From the NCBI GenBank assembly GCA_035771165.1, contig JAWNZC010000232.1, forward strand, positions 3,661,501 to 3,725,500: a stretch of 64,000 nucleotides of DNA. Direction: 5' to 3'. Source of the stretch: Paragorgia papillata (taxonomy: Eukaryota; Cnidaria; Anthozoa; Scleralcyonacea; Coralliidae). Position numbers and translations under genes: made by a program. The notes below the pieces were generated by a model, which did not search any database, was not told where the DNA came from, and was given only the letters and a program-made list of their open reading frames with translations. Numbering within the stretch: position 1 is the stretch's first letter; every line of letters starts with the position of its first letter. Below are positions 1 through 12,595 of this stretch, in pieces.

Positions 1-2140
1 CAATTTATTAACAAAATAAGAATCTCGCCTAATATAAAAGCTTGATAAGTTAATAGAATATATCATTATTTAAAAAAATGGACTCTGGTAACGTGCAGCA
101 TTCAGAGAATTCCTAATGTGGACGGAGATGAATTGCGCTATAAATTAAGTTTTGGCAAGTAATAATATTTATATGTTAACCAGAGTAAAATTGTCTCTGG
201 TTTAACGAGAGGAAAATGCGCAAGTTAAAGATATATGTATAAACATGTCGTGCAGAAAGAGTGAATCCGAGGCTGATAGAATATTAAATTCTTTCACTTG
301 CATAGTTTTGGCAGTAACTTGTGATATCTTCATGTTTGCTTAGGATAGAAAAACTATAATAGAAACGGGTAAAGGAACACAGCTGCAGTCACGTTTCTAC
401 TCAATTCTCTTCACTTTTCTATTAGGTTATTATACTACATCAGGTATGTTTATCAACAAAATCCTCTGCTTTAAACAATTCTTGGTTTTCATCTGACGTC
501 ACGGCGGCAATATTGGGGCACAGAAACAATGAAATGGCGGCCATGTTGGTGCACAATCCTTATCAGTTGGGAATTTAAAATCTATTCTTATTCAAACATT
601 TCGTATTGATTTACCGCCCCAACGGAAACGACCCATAAAGAAAAAAATGGCCGCCATTCCGTTTTTCTCGGAAGTGAATAGGGCACGATATACTGTCAGT
701 GAGAAGCCAATTAGATTACATGAATAGTAGTTTTCTAAGTATGTGCTAATTATGGATATATTGTTATTTCAGAAATGGAAATGAAAATTAAATGTCAATA
801 ATTTTAAACAGAACAATTTAATTATACCGTAATTACAGAAATACAATTATAATTCTCTTTGTTAAACTATAGTTTTGTGTCAAATGATTACTCTGTACCT
901 ACAACACTTTTATCTTATTTCCAGGTGGAAACAGTTCAAGTTCCAACACTTTGATAAAGTTCATACTGAGATCTCTAGATATGCAAATAAAATAACGTTT
1001 TAAATGTTTTATTAAGTTATATATAACAAATAGATAAATGTTCAAAAACTTTACTTCAATTTACTAAACTACCGAAGTTTAAAGTTGAATTGACATATTA
1101 AAATTTTAAACGCGGTAACAAAAATAAAAATCTAAAAAATTAATTAACTTTTTCTTTTTGTTAAAGCGGCGTGTGATTTTTTGAAAACTAAGTAGAAATG
1201 TGCATATTTCAATTGTTTATTATGAACTAAAAAAATTGAATGGTTATACCAAACTCGTTTGTCAAGTTAATTCAATGTTAATTTACGACCATTTTTATAC
1301 TTGGGAAGCAAGCCGGAAGAACCTCTAAAACAGGGCAAGCGTTTTTACGTTTTTGATTGACTTTTGCTCGAGTCAATCAGAACGACCGAAACAATCTAAC
1401 AAACCGAGTAGCAAACATACATGCCAATTACGCTAAAATTACAAAAAAATGATCGCACAAATCATCTAGTGTTTTCGCTTCCAGACTGATGCTAGTATCA
1501 AATCGCTCATCTGCAATCGAGAGCAAAATTGTTCATACAATTGTTGGTGTTTGTCAATAGATTTCAAGATTTACGAACAGATCTAAAAAAATGCAGGTTT
1601 GATGCACGCCTAGGGCTAACATGTAAGGAAAAGGGAAATTTTAGAATTGGAATAAACATTGAGGCGTGGGAGAGGAGGTTAATTCGATGTCCGTCGTCAT
1701 CTCAAATTTGTAAATCAAAGGTATATAAAAGAGTAACCCAAAATTTTGTTTAAAAAGAATAATCAAGCGTTTACAAGCGAAAACGTCAGCACTCAGACGA
1801 ATCATGAAATATTTGGAAAGCCGACAGTCAGTCGGTGTCTAGTTATAGAACATGGCCCGATTAAAGCATTTACGCAATTATATTTCAGTAATTCTGGACC
1901 ACTCGTACTTTGCCTTATTCCAGCATCTTGATTGGTGCGAAACAATCAGAGAAACCTTCGAACTGCTCCAGAGATTCTTTCCGCTTGCTTCCCGAGTTGA
2001 CCCCTCCCACATTACCGGGTTTTATTTTTGCGTGTCCTGGTTATCCGTACATGCATGGAAGAACCTCTGGCAACAAGGGTAGTATACGATGCCCAAAAAA
2101 TAATTAAAGATACAGCCAAGAAACAGTAGAGTAATTTAAT
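1..2140. other. Intergenic, AT-rich, no supported gene
   Basis: No reading frame here resembles a known protein; open frames are short and low in complexity. Short GGCGGC/GCCGCC-containing motifs (near 530-545 and 645-655) resemble the scattered AAGATGGCGGC-like motifs found elsewhere in the window. I see no inverted-repeat ends that I can pair with confidence. Confidence 0.5.
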
Positions 2141-2141
2141 T

Positions 2142-4133
2142 GGGGGGGGGGGGGGGGGGAGGGGGGGGAAGTGCCCGCGGTTAATATCTCAGAAAGTATT
2201 TATGCTATAGAAGTGAAACTTGGTAGGCTAATAGAACATTCAAAAATATTATAATTTTTAGTGGTGTCACCCCACCCGTTTGACGACGTCATAGCTAAAA
2301 ATACAACAAAGTGAAATACTGCCAAATAATAGGCAAGAAAAACTTTTAAATATTTTTTTATTATTATTATTACTGTAGTTAGAGCCGGTAGAAAGAAGTC
2401 AAAACTATAAACCTTAAAAATTTGTGAAGAATATGTTTTTATGGCCGTTGATTTAGTTGTTGTGATAAGAAGGTATATGTTATATTCATTAATCAAGCTT
2501 TATTGTTAATTCTATTTTCAATCTTTATACATTATCTGGAGTGTCCTATGAGCATCCGTAACTTTAAAAGCAATTTTCCGAAAAAATTAAATTGATGACG
2601 TCATTGTATGACGTTATTGTTCGGCCATCTTGCATTCCGCCATATTGAATTTGCAACGTCATTAGATGAACTTAAATAACACAACATTCATGGAAATATA
2701 TTAAAAATACTATTAAAACTTAATCAAATACTCAAATAAAATTCATGGAATTATATTAAAAATCCTAAAGTTAATCAAATAATCAAAATAACAAAAAAAC
2801 AACCTAAATTAAACCAGAATTTCGAAATTTTTGCCAATTTGCTCATCAAAAACGTGGTTGCTATGGCAACACTAATCAGTGTAAAAAAATGTTTACACAC
2901 GATAGCGTTCCGCAACAGTAGGTATGAAAAGTCACAATGTTTCATGCACATGGCCAGAAATTTGCGACATCTGAGCCTCAGGTGGTCAGCAGCTAATCCC
3001 TCGAAACACAAAACAGCTGCCATTGACATTTTATCAGCGGCCATGGATATTTTGACACGACACAGATACGGTAAACGACGAAGTGTTGTGGTATAAAGTC
3101 GTTCAACAGTTCAACAAACGTTGGAGCGCCAGCCTGCGACTTTAATTTAGCCAGGTCTTTGAGGATTTCTTGAGGAATATCAATAATTTCTGACGAATTT
3201 CTGTTTGGTGTAATTCAAACAATGATTCGTCGATAAACTTATAGACTTGAATTATTTTTATCCAAAACAGAGGGCATTGATGATATTTTAAACTGCAGGA
3301 AATATTGAAATATACCCATAGTATGATTAGTATTGTCGCATTGCCGCGATTTACTTTAATTTTGCCGCGAATGAACAAACAGGAAGTTGGGGAATTTGCT
3401 GGATATGTGTTGGTATTGTATGGGATAGGAAGGGTGATATTGTTTTAATCCCAGAGTACTTTGCACGGCTAGAACGATTATTTTCTGAGCTTTCGAACGA
3501 TACCAAAGATAATGAATTTTGCTGGAAGCTCTCGTTTAAATTTCAGGACAACCCAGAGTTTTTGCTCAACGCAATTTTTCACTTCCGCTTTTATTTTCCA
3601 ACGCGAATTATGTGGAATTACAAGTATTTCAACATTGACAAGTAGAGCAACCACGCCAGAAGCACAGGATAATTTAAGTTCTAATTATGGTACTATCTGT
3701 TATATCCATGATGCGAACCCGACATTTTGCAAAATATTCGCCAATTCGCGTATACAAGGATTTTAAAAACTGCTCATGAGCAAGATTTACTATGAAATAC
3801 ATTGGCTGAGTGGTGCTGCAAAGCAGATTTCGTCGCGTTTCAAAAGCAGAGCAACGTAACAGCGCTGATGCTTAAAAGGTATGACATTTCACTGCATTAT
3901 GTTGTTGAGAATTAATAGTGAACCCGACATTTTCTATTTAAAACATTTCCTTCGATATATTTAGACAAATATATACACCTCTCTATGTATTACATGTAAA
4001 TTTTGGAGCAATTCTCTCGTTAAATTGGGATACTACTGACAGGCGCGTGGGCTCAGATGTCGCAAATTTTGGGCCATGCATTTATTTTAAATACTCAACA
4101 GTTACAAAGCTTTTATTTCGCCGCGGGCACTTT
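2142..4133. mobile_element. MITE-like family A, copy 1, interrupted by a nested insertion
   Basis: The left end is a long G run followed by AAGTGCCCGCGG. The right end (about 4121-4135) reads CCGCGGGCACTTTCC, the reverse complement. The body matches copies at 7694-8564 and 41245-42104: the left part carries TTAATATCTCAGAAAGTAT and the right part carries GTTGCTATGG then CATTTATTTTAAAT. The right part is displaced by the insertion at 2949-4074. No protein is encoded, so this is a non-autonomous DNA element. The outermost TCTAGACTGG end seen in the other copies is missing at the left. Confidence 0.7.
2949..4074. mobile_element. Nested ~1.1-kb element with inverted ends, inside family A copy 1
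   Basis: The left end (2951-2976) and right end (4050-4074) are imperfect inverted repeats of about 25 bp, sharing TTTGCGACATCTGAGCC. CATGCA lies on both sides (2943-2948 and 4075-4080). The uninterrupted relative at about 42034 reads CGTGCATTTATTTT, so the joined flanks match an empty site. The exact target duplication is ambiguous because the end sequence itself contains CATG. No transposase is visible; the frames inside are short and unlike known proteins. Confidence 0.65.
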
Positions 4134-4717
4134 CCACCACTGCACAAAAAATTAGATAAACACAAAAAAACCTACTGTAAAACTACTATAACGTATCATA
4201 ACAACAACACAGAACAACGCTGCTTTTATAACAGTATATGTATAAAATTTCTTGGAAAAAAACAAGACATTTAATTTGGTTAAGTGTATTTAAGTAGGCA
4301 TTGATTATACGCAGCCGGTACACGACGTCGTTTTGACTTTTGCCGTCTAATTGTGGTCGAATTAGTCGTCTTGCGACGTGAATCTACAAAAAAATCGACG
4401 ATATTTTGACGTCGCGTTATCAAGTATTTCTTTCGTCAGCGTTTTATCAACGTAAAAAACTGATGTTGTTTTGACGTTTAATCGACATCGATATTGTAAA
4501 GTTAACTTGCAAATGAAGACGGATAATCTTAAATCTTTGACATGGTTTTCTTCTTGTTCCCGATTTTACGTTCAAGGTTGAAAAAACAACGTTGATCAGT
4601 TACTAAATAGAGAACTAAAGAGTGTACAAGGCCGTTAAAACAATGCCTGTTTGATGCCGGTTCATCGTTGTTGCCGTCAAAAATAGATCCATAATCTAAC
4701 GTCGAAACGACGTCAAT
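4134..4717. other. Intergenic, rich in ACGTC/GACGT motifs
   Basis: Non-coding. The stretch repeats ACGTCG/CGACGT-type words many times (for example 4325-4345, 4370-4380, 4408-4416, 4700-4712). It resembles the region around 45715-45900 in composition, which suggests an old shared repeat, but I could not define ends. Confidence 0.3.
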
Positions 4718-4873
4718 AATGGGCTTGTCTCACCCCCCAAGTGACCCTGACCTCTGCCTTATTGTGATTGGTCAATTAGCGTTTGAAGGCAAAACATTTT
4801 GCCCTCAAGCGATATAAATGACCAATCGCAGTAAGGAGGTTCAGGGTCACGTGGGGGGTGAGAAAAGCCCATT
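4718..4873. mobile_element. Foldback MITE, ~155 bp palindrome
   Basis: The two halves are reverse complements over about 75 bp each. AATGGGCTT, CTCACCCCCCA and GTGACCCTGA on the left are matched on the right by AAGCCCATT, TGGGGGGTGAG and TCAGGGTCAC, meeting at TTTTGCCCTC near 4797. There is no coding capacity. Mismatches are scattered, so it is an old copy that could still extrude a long hairpin. Confidence 0.8.
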
Positions 4874-6390
4874 GAACGTAAATCTGATTTGCATTTTCAT
4901 ATTTTGCATATTCGACTTTCTTTAGACGACGAATCGATGAGGTTTCGCCGGTTGAATTAATTTGTTCTTGCCAGCGCTACATAAATACAAGACGCCTGGG
5001 TCAGGCGTTTACTAGGGATACGTACTGGCAAGGAGGCTGAATCCAATGTCGTGCAAACTTCACAAAGGTATACATATTTACGGTCAACAGAGTTTTCAGC
5101 CACATTACTCTTAATTAAACTACAAAGAGTCAGGCACTTTCAAAACCTACCAACAGCGTGGAAGAACAATTTGCTCAAAAACGAAAGCTGTTCGACTTTT
5201 TGTCCAACTTACTTCAAGAGTGAAAGGAGAAAATAATTTACAACATGTCTCACGGCCTCACTCAGTCACACGGCTAACAACTCACCGGAAGTATGAATAG
5301 TAACGAAAGTAAAAAGTGCAAAAATGAAAAATATTGACACATAAAAAATCCAAGCTGAACCCTACACTCGACCTGCCACAGTAGCCTAGCTAAGTAATTA
5401 GCAAAAAACAGGAAACTAAGCCCTCGTATCGAGTAATATATTATGAAAACGTGTCGTTTTCGAGGTATGATCAACCCACGTTCAGTAAACAATCAAAGTG
5501 TATATTGTTGCTGACTAATTTAATTCTATAATGCAATATTAATTACTTACAGTACTTTAAGTGACCGAGTTTCATTAAACAGTTTTCTTGGAATGTTTTC
5601 AATACGGTTTTTAGACAAGCGACTACATCAAATTAAAGAGGAAATATTAATAACCCTCCATCTTTCATACATATTTACTTCGTTCATGCTACACTAGATT
5701 TATATAATCAGTAGACTGGTGTTCAATTTGCATTATTTGCAACTGTACGTCACTGTCGGATCTTTCAGTCCTTTAAAAAAACTGTCAATATCACAATAAT
5801 ATATCTCTAACTCAATATTATTTGGCATCCCATAAAAATTAGTACAAAAGTCAAGTGTTGATATAGTATTGTAATTTCAGTCTAGCTTTCACCAAATAAT
5901 TTTACTCTGTAACAAGAGGGCACTAAGAAATTGCGTATATCTCCCCCAGCGGGTTTATTATTAGAGATGATTAAAAAGAATACCAGCCATCCTGCTAACC
6001 AGGCTAGCTCACATGCAACACCTACAGATAAATAAATGAATACAATGCTTGATTGCCCTCGTACCAAAATTATGCAAAATGTTTGCATAAATAAGGATAA
6101 TGAGTGCGACGAAGAAGCAAGCCAAGGATGAGTCATCTCAGTTAAAGCATTCCAGTCATAGACCCCTTGTTATAATGTAATGTTAAAGAGAGTGCTCTGT
6201 TGGCAGTGTTTTAAATAACCAAAGTGAAAGGTAGTAAACTGCCGAGAATATATTTGATAAAGAAATAAAGGCGTTTCAAGCGGAGCCCTTCATCAGAGTA
6301 AAATGTGTTGAAATTAAATAAAACACGGCTTATATATCCAAAGGGGTTAAGAAATTAAAATAGCCAAATGTTGGGAGGTTAAACACACTG
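4874..6390. other. Intergenic, no supported gene
   Basis: Nothing protein-like is seen on either strand. At 6268-6298 the minus strand has CTGATGA followed about 12 bases later by GAAAC. This spacing recalls a hammerhead ribozyme core, but the helices do not pair convincingly (see rejected items). Confidence 0.4.
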
Positions 6391-6726
6391 ATCATAATTA
6401 CAGTCAAAATGGAGATATCTTCCCACTTTTTATTCTGTAGTTCGTTGCGTATTGCTGTATTTCTGTAGCCGTTACCAATGCCTGAGAAATTTTTTTTGTT
6501 GAAAAATGTACAAAAATAGTATAATTTAGCTTTAATGGGCCTTTAATCATAATACAATGAATGTTTATCCCAAATCGATACCGACAAACGAATATACATC
6601 AAGAATTGGCGACTTTTACCGCTAGACTTTCCTCGCGCTTCATTAGCGGCTACAGAATTACAGTAATACACAACCAACTACAGAAGCGGAAGTGGGAAGG
6701 TAGTTCCATTTTGACTGTAATGAGAT
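6391..6726. mobile_element. Foldback element, ~335 bp
   Basis: The left arm 6395-6470 and right arm 6652-6722 are inverted repeats of about 75 bp. TTACAGTCAAAATGG pairs with CCATTTTGACTGTAA, CTTCCCACTT with AAGTGGGAAG, and CTGTAGCCG with CGGCTACAG. The ~180-bp centre is AT-rich and non-coding. It is a MITE or foldback element of unknown superfamily. Confidence 0.8.
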
Positions 6727-6849
6727 GTAAAAATGTTAGGTATTAGCTAATTGTTACAATTGATCGGCAACCAGATTGTGGGAGAGGGAGAACTAATAAA
6801 GCTAAATACTAATAAGGTGCAATCAAAAATCTTTAAAAATAAATGAGAG

Positions 6850-7012
6850 TGCATAACTAATAATAACTAGAAAGATAAATAAAGAAAAAAAAGTAGGAAA
6901 TTAAATAAAAGAAAAACGTTCGTTAAGGCCATTCGCTTTAACGAACGTTTTTGTTTTACTTAATTTCCTATTCCCCTTCGCTATCTTTCTCATTAGGGGC
7001 ATAATTTATAAT
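6850..7012. mobile_element. Foldback MITE with a near-perfect hairpin core
   Basis: The core pairs GGAAATTAA, AAAAACGTTCGTTAA on the left with TTAACGAACGTTTTT, TTAATTTCC on the right across a short loop near 6930. Weaker pairing continues outward: GCATAACTAATAATA on the left against the ATTAGGGGCATAATT region on the right. There is no coding capacity. Confidence 0.7.
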
Positions 7013-7693
7013 TACATGAACACGGCGGCACTTTTTGCTTCAGAAGCAATCCCAACCTATTTAAGTAAGTTCGGAAGACGTCGGTTGAATAAGATAACAG
7101 CCATGTTTGGGACTACGGACGAATTGACAATTCAAGAGAAAATAGGTGTCATATGTGTCGTGAATAATTATTTAGGAGGAATTCCTTCGAAAGCTAACTA
7201 GCTTACCGCGAATGAGTTAAACGAGCACTAACATTTTACTATAATCTTCACGTTCTATTTAAATATCTACACTTGCTTAGGCTAATACTAAAAAAAACGT
7301 TAATTACAAGTTGATTAATTGAGTTACTTACATAGTTTTGTAAAGACCTTGAATTATAGAATGTCTCTTCTTCTCCAGTATTTATTCCCCTCAAACTTCT
7401 AACGTCACAAACAATAAATAAATGATTAATAATTTAAGGATTAGTTGCTTACTATAAAAATATAGACAACAACATACAAGGTTAGTAAAAATTTCTAGGA
7501 AATTTCTCTTACAATAGATAAATTTGCGTTTCATGGTCAAATAAAGGCTTTTACCGTCGTACTGTTAGTTATAATTACAAGCCGCTATTGCACTACCTCG
7601 TTTTTCGTATAAACAATGGGCCGGATGAATTATTTTGAATTAACTGAGAAAAAGTCAAAGACATCGTCGTTCTTTTCTTAACCCTTTTCTTAA
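7013..7693. other. Intergenic, no supported gene
   Basis: A 61-codon frame at 7016-7201 resembles nothing I recognise and probably arises by chance. The rest is AT-rich and non-coding. Confidence 0.4.
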
Positions 7694-8564
7694 TCTAGAC
7701 TGGGTTTTTTTGGTCTTCTGGGATTCGGGGGAGAGGTAAGTGCCCGCGGCTAATATCTCAGAAAGTATATACGCTATCGAAGTGAAACATGGTATGCTAA
7801 GAGAACATTCGAATATATTTTTAATTTTTGTTGGTGTCACCCATATGACGTATCTATGAACGTCATTTTACGTCATACATAACAATTCAACAAAGTGAAA
7901 TACAGCCAAATAATAGACAAGGAAAATCTTTTTTTTTTAATTACTACTGTAGCTAGAGCCAGTAGAAAGACAATAAGACTATCAAGCTTAAACATTTTGG
8001 AAGAATTTGGTTTAATTTTTTGGTTTATGGCCGTTAGTTAGTTGTTGTGATAAGAAGGTAAATATTATGTTCATTAATCAAGCTGTATTGTTCTATTTTT
8101 CTATCTTTATACATTATCTGAAGTATTACATGAGAATCTGTAACTTGAAAGCAATTTTTCGTAAAAATTAAGGTTTGTCGACGTCAATGTATGACGTCAT
8201 TGTTCCCGCATCTTGGATTACGCAATATTGGATTTGTGACGTCGATTAGATGAACTTGAATAACACTATAATTCATTGAAATTATCATTATAAATACTAA
8301 AGTTAATCATAATACTCAAAAAAAAAAACCAGAAAAATTTAACCCTAAATTAACACAAACAATTAACCAAATTAACAAATTTTTGCAACTAACATTATAA
8401 AACGTGTTTGCTATGGAAACACTAAGCCGTGTTAAAAATCTTGGACACGGAAGTATTCCCGCAACAGTAGGTATGAACAGTCACAAAATTTCGCTGCATT
8501 TATTTTAAAATACTCAAAACAAAGGCTCTTAAATCCCCCCCCCCCCCCCCCCCTCCAGTCTAGA
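7694..8564. mobile_element. MITE-like family A, copy 2 (complete, 871 bp)
   Basis: This is the best-bounded copy. It starts TCTAGACTGG (7694) and ends CCAGTCTAGA (8555-8564), true inverted ends. Inside the left end are a G-rich stretch and GTGCCCGCGG. Inside the right end is a run of about 19 C. The body has repeated TGACGTCA-type words and no reading frame of note. Family and body match the copies at 2142, 41245 and 45615. Superfamily unknown. Confidence 0.8.
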
Positions 8565-8996
8565 TCATGTAACTGTTTTTATAGGAAAATTCATTTTTGA
8601 CCGTTTTTTTTACGTGTCAATTTGAAATTAAGAGAGGATTCATACAATATTACACCAAAATTTTTATTGGCCCCAACGGTAATCGAATCCAAGTCCTGGA
8701 ATCAACGCACGCGCTTGACAATGAGCCACCCCCAAAACAACTCCCAATAAACATTACCGTCGTGATCTAAAGGGCGCTCTGTCATGAGCTATGAGATACG
8801 GATAGGGACAGGTATCATGATCAATATTAAGGCGTGAGACAAGAGGCAGAAAATTTTTTTTTGGGGGATATAAAACAACTCTAAAAAAACTTACAAGTAT
8901 TCTAATTGCGTCAGCTTTTTGAAATCAAGTTTGGTCAACTTCACAAGAAAGATTTCATCAAAAATGGCTAACCCTAAATAAAACAACAAACTATTT
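8565..8996. other. Intergenic with a tRNA-like SINE relic
   Basis: Apart from the tRNA-like segment at 8667-8728 (listed separately), I see only AT-rich DNA leading into the long A tract. Confidence 0.4.
8667..8728 (-). repeat. tRNA-derived (SINE-like) segment
   Basis: On the minus strand TGGCTCATTG then GGATTCGATTACC resemble RNA polymerase III box A and box B, with tRNA-like spacing. The acceptor arms do not pair, so this is not a working tRNA gene. A tRNA-derived SINE head is the likeliest reading. Confidence 0.4.
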
Positions 8997-9006
8997 AAAA
9001 AAAAAA

Positions 9007-9049
<43 letters not shown>

Positions 9050-9067
9050 AAAAAAAAAAACAAAAAA

Positions 9068-9115
<48 letters not shown>

Positions 9116-9146
9116 AAAAAAAAAAAATAAAAAAAAATAAAAAAAA

Positions 9147-9207
<61 letters not shown>
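8997..9207. repeat. ~210-bp nearly pure A tract
   Basis: The plus strand is almost entirely A, with rare C and T interruptions (for example at 9049, 9061, 9114, 9127, 9138, 9147). It may be the tail of a retroposed copy, a slippage-expanded homopolymer, or an assembly artefact. Frames here that translate to poly-phenylalanine are not genes. Confidence 0.85.
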
Positions 9208-9208
<1 letters not shown>

Positions 9209-9725
9209 AAACTTACAATAAACAAAAAAAATCAAAAAAAACCCAAAATAAACAACAACTATTAAAACAATAAGTAAGCGGCCAAAGCTTCAACTTTAAT
9301 TCAAAATTATATTTTTTGACGGTTAAATATCAAAACTACGCTTTTGAAACGTTACAATATAGAACAAAAAAATGTTTTTTGAATAACTTACATTGCAGAC
9401 GTCCCCTCTGGAAAATACAAAGGCATATATAACAAATCTTTAGCAGAAATAAAGATCTTGGTATTGTTTGATTTCAAACGATTACAACGTACGTTTGGTG
9501 GACAGTCTAAAGAAAATATAGAAACTCTTGTCAAAATTGTTTCTTTTTTAAACATAAAAATTACAAGGAAATAAACATCAATTAAAGCAATGACCAATAA
9601 AAATTAGAATATTTGAAAATCTAGTAACAACAATGAAAGCTGTGAATATTATAAATCAAACGTCTACAACAAATTATCAAACGTCTACAACAAACTACAA
9701 AAATATATGACCACCACTATCAGCA
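9208..9725. other. Intergenic, no supported gene
   Basis: AT-rich and non-coding. A 69-codon minus-strand frame at 9388-9597 has no recognisable domain. I see no repeats with clear ends. Confidence 0.4.
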
Positions 9726-10699
9726 ATAGCCTCCCCCGCAGTCATTCGGCTTAGGGAGGCGGTAAACCCTCTCCCACTAACGCCTGCTTGTCGGAGAGCA
9801 ATATTGTGTTCTCTTTCTGTACCGCGAACCAATCAAATCAATGCTACTGTACTGTGCCAAATATAGATCAGTCAATCACAAGGAGATTATAACCGTCTAT
9901 TATTTATTATTATTCGTGACAATTTTCCATTTTTCATGCACATTTGATGATGCATTCTTTACTCGTGAAAGTTAGTGATATTACACAGTTTTATTTATTT
10001 ATTTATTTATTTATTAACTTTACAACGATGAAAGAATGCAAATATACAGGAAATAAAGAGTGCAATACTTGAACATGATTGAAGGAATGATCAACAGGAC
10101 ACGAGTCCCATGTGAAGTTTAATTCATTAAAATGTATTATTAGTTCGTTGTTTACAATTGTCTGGCGACTTGACGACAGTTAGGCAGCTCAGTGATCTCG
10201 CTGTAGCTTGAGTACCAAATTTCTTTCCAATCTATTTATCATCACTCAGACTTCTAACATCTAGAAACTGGCGTATCTCTGATCTTTTATAACTCGTTAC
10301 GTCGCGTTGTCCTAATTGACGGCTGTATTATATTTTTACCTTGAACGACTATGCCAGACAATTTTATTCGACCGTGCCGTCAGAGACGACTCGCCAAGCG
10401 ACACATGAAACAAGGTTCATCCATACTGTGAATTAACACTTAACGCTGCGTTCGCTGTTGTCGTTCGAGTTAGACGAATTTATTTACGCCAGATTATTTT
10501 TAATACTCTTGCTAATACCCGTGGCCGTGACAAACAAAATTGTCTGGTAGACGGTCTGCCAAGGTGAAGGTCAGCTTTCCCGATTCTAGAAAGTTAAATT
10601 TGATTGGTCCATCGCTTAGAACACAATATAGCTCTCAAGCAGGCGTTAGTGGGATTGGGTTTACCGTCTCCCTAAGAACAACTGGCGGGGGAGGCTATA
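9726..10699. mobile_element. ~975-bp non-autonomous DNA transposon with >100-bp inverted ends
   Basis: The left end ATAGCCTCCCCCGC and right end GCGGGGGAGGCTAT are inverted. Pairing continues inward through GCGGTAAACC, CCCACTAACGCCTGCTTG, ATATTGTGTTCT and ACCAATCAAAT, over about 130 bp with mismatches. The centre contains a (TTTA)n microsatellite near 9990-10015. No transposase is encoded. Target duplication unclear. Confidence 0.8.
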
Positions 10700-10949
10700 T
10701 CAGCAGTTGAATGAAAACAAAAAACAAACGACAACACCAGTAACAACATCTACACCAACACGATCACATCCGTCGATTATATTATAATATCAACAACAAA
10801 TACTACATCAAGGCATTATAAACTACTATTAATATATTTTTTCTACAATATAAATAAAAAAGGACAACAACAGTAATGCGCCATGTTTACCACCATCAAC
10901 ACTGCTAGTGTGAGCGCGACTGATAGAACTACTATGACTGCAACAACAA
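10700..10949. repeat. AAC-rich low-complexity stretch
   Basis: Rich in CAA/ACA/AAC triplets. The same composition resumes at 13044-13140 beyond the hAT-like insertion, which supports one original AAC-rich tract split by that insertion. Confidence 0.6.
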
Positions 10950-11139
10950 CAGTGGCGTAGCTACACCTGGGCCAACCCGGGCATAGGCCCGGGTAAAACC
11001 TGCGTGTGCCCGGGTTAAATATTGCAGACAGATCATGAGACATTCGAGACAGCTCAACACGTGGTTTTCAAGAAATCGAAAATGGCAACAGCTAACCCTG
11101 AGACTCTTAGTTCCTGTGTGTAAAGAATGGAGATTATAT

Positions 11140-12595
11140 ATATATATATATATATATAATTAACAGTTATACCATGAGCTCGAGTCGTATATGAGCTCAT
11201 AGCCAACGAGGCGCTTCGCCGAGTTGGCTATTAGGGACCTTACGATGCTAAGACGACGACGGCGGTTAAAAAGCAACATAAACTTTATAATTAAAAAAGT
11301 CAATGCTGACTGACTATTATATTTGATATTTGAAGCTAGTTTACCGACTTTTAAAACGCCGCAGTACTGCTAAAAAGATTGTAGTGTCTATATATTGAGG
11401 TCAATCTTAAACAACAGTTCTCATCTTTTGGTCGTTGACGTCGTCCTGAAGACGTGAAAATGCCCTAAGTGGCGTTGTATAAAGAACGAGGACGCTGTTG
11501 AGATTACTCTTGGGACTAACAATTATTCATTCTCTTTGTTCCACAACTAGAATTCTTTTGTTTAGAAGACGTCGTCGTTGAAGTTGCCGTCGTACTTCGT
11601 AAGGTCCCTAATAGTTCGTATACGACGAGAGCGAATGGTGTAACTGTTTTATTATATAGCCAAGCACTGTACAAGAAACAAAATTACAGCGAAATGTTTG
11701 AAACAACAAACTTCCGGCAGAGGCAAGTGATGTATTCACACAGAGTTTCTTGCTGAGCTGTTCTATCAGCTCATATCCTGCTAGTAGAGGAAAAACAAGA
11801 TGGCGGCATGTTTTTTTAAACTGCTGAAAAGAGTTGAAATTGACGGATTTTTATAAAGAACAACATCAACACCCTCAAACCAATGTATAAAAAAACAACA
11901 TTGGGTAAAAATACATTAACAAATACACAATTTAGCATGTTAAATGGTAAAATTCACCTAAAAATTACGTCTTTTTACTTCAAAAACCCGACTAAATTAA
12001 CGGGTTGATATATTAATTTGTTGCCAAACAAACAAACTCACGGTTAAAATCAAGCTTACAACACACATTTCGTAGGAGATCACCAGTATAGAGCCTTTCT
12101 TGATTTAGATAAGCATAAAACAATCAACTAAGTAATTTAGTGACTGCCGAAGGTGTTTCAGTTTCATTTTTGCATGAAATCAAAACCTTTTTCACGACAG
12201 CAACGCTAATATAAACAACTGACCCACCTTTTGACTTCCTAAAGGTAACCTTTTAATCTTTTTTGTTGATCTGCTTAACACATTTTTTGCCTCTCGAGCA
12301 ACATTTATACAATATTTCGAAGCTGTTTACCGAACAGCTCAGCGAGAAACTCTATGTGAATGCATCATTACGCATGGCGGAAGTATTAGTTGCCTATGCC
12401 GGAAGTTTGTTGTTTCAAACATTTCGCTGTAATTTGGCCTCTTGTACAGTGCTTGGCTACATAATAAAACAGTTATTCCATTCGCTCTCGTTGTATACGA
12501 ACTAATAGCCAACTCGGAGAAGCGCCTCGTTGGCTATGAGCTCATATACAACTTGAGCTCATGGTAAAACTGTTAAATATATATATATATATTAA
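11140..12595. mobile_element. Large foldback element with (TA)n ends, split by a nested element
   Basis: The arms are inverted: 11140-11233 plus 11612-11780 on the left against 12320-12595 on the right. (TA)n tracts sit at both outer ends, next to TTAACAGTT.TACCATGAGCTC. Paired words include CATAGCCAACGAGGCGCTTC, GCCAAGCACTGTACAAGA and GAAACAACAAACTTCCGGCA. Together the paired arms exceed 240 bp. The central ~540 bp is non-coding. Confidence 0.8.
11234..11611. mobile_element. ~380-bp element nested in the left arm of the foldback
   Basis: The ends GGGACCTTACGA and TCGTAAGGTCCC are inverted. The right arm of the host element reads continuously across the equivalent site (about 12500-12515), which gives the empty-site sequence GGCTATTAGTTCG and shows that this segment was inserted. 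A TA duplication at the insertion point is compatible. No coding capacity. Confidence 0.75.

Noticed and set aside
1303..1990. Inverted pair GGGAAGCAAGC / GCTTGCTTCCC as transposon ends
   Set aside because: Only about 15 bp pairs and nothing supports boundaries.
6250..6305. Hammerhead candidate on the minus strand (CTGATGA...GAAAC)
   Set aside because: Stem II pairs only with bulges, stem III does not close and no stem I partner is found.
8667..8728. Functional tRNA gene
   Set aside because: Boxes A and B are present but the acceptor and anticodon stems do not pair.
8891..9235. Poly-phenylalanine frames on the minus strand
   Set aside because: Direct translation of the A tract; not a gene.
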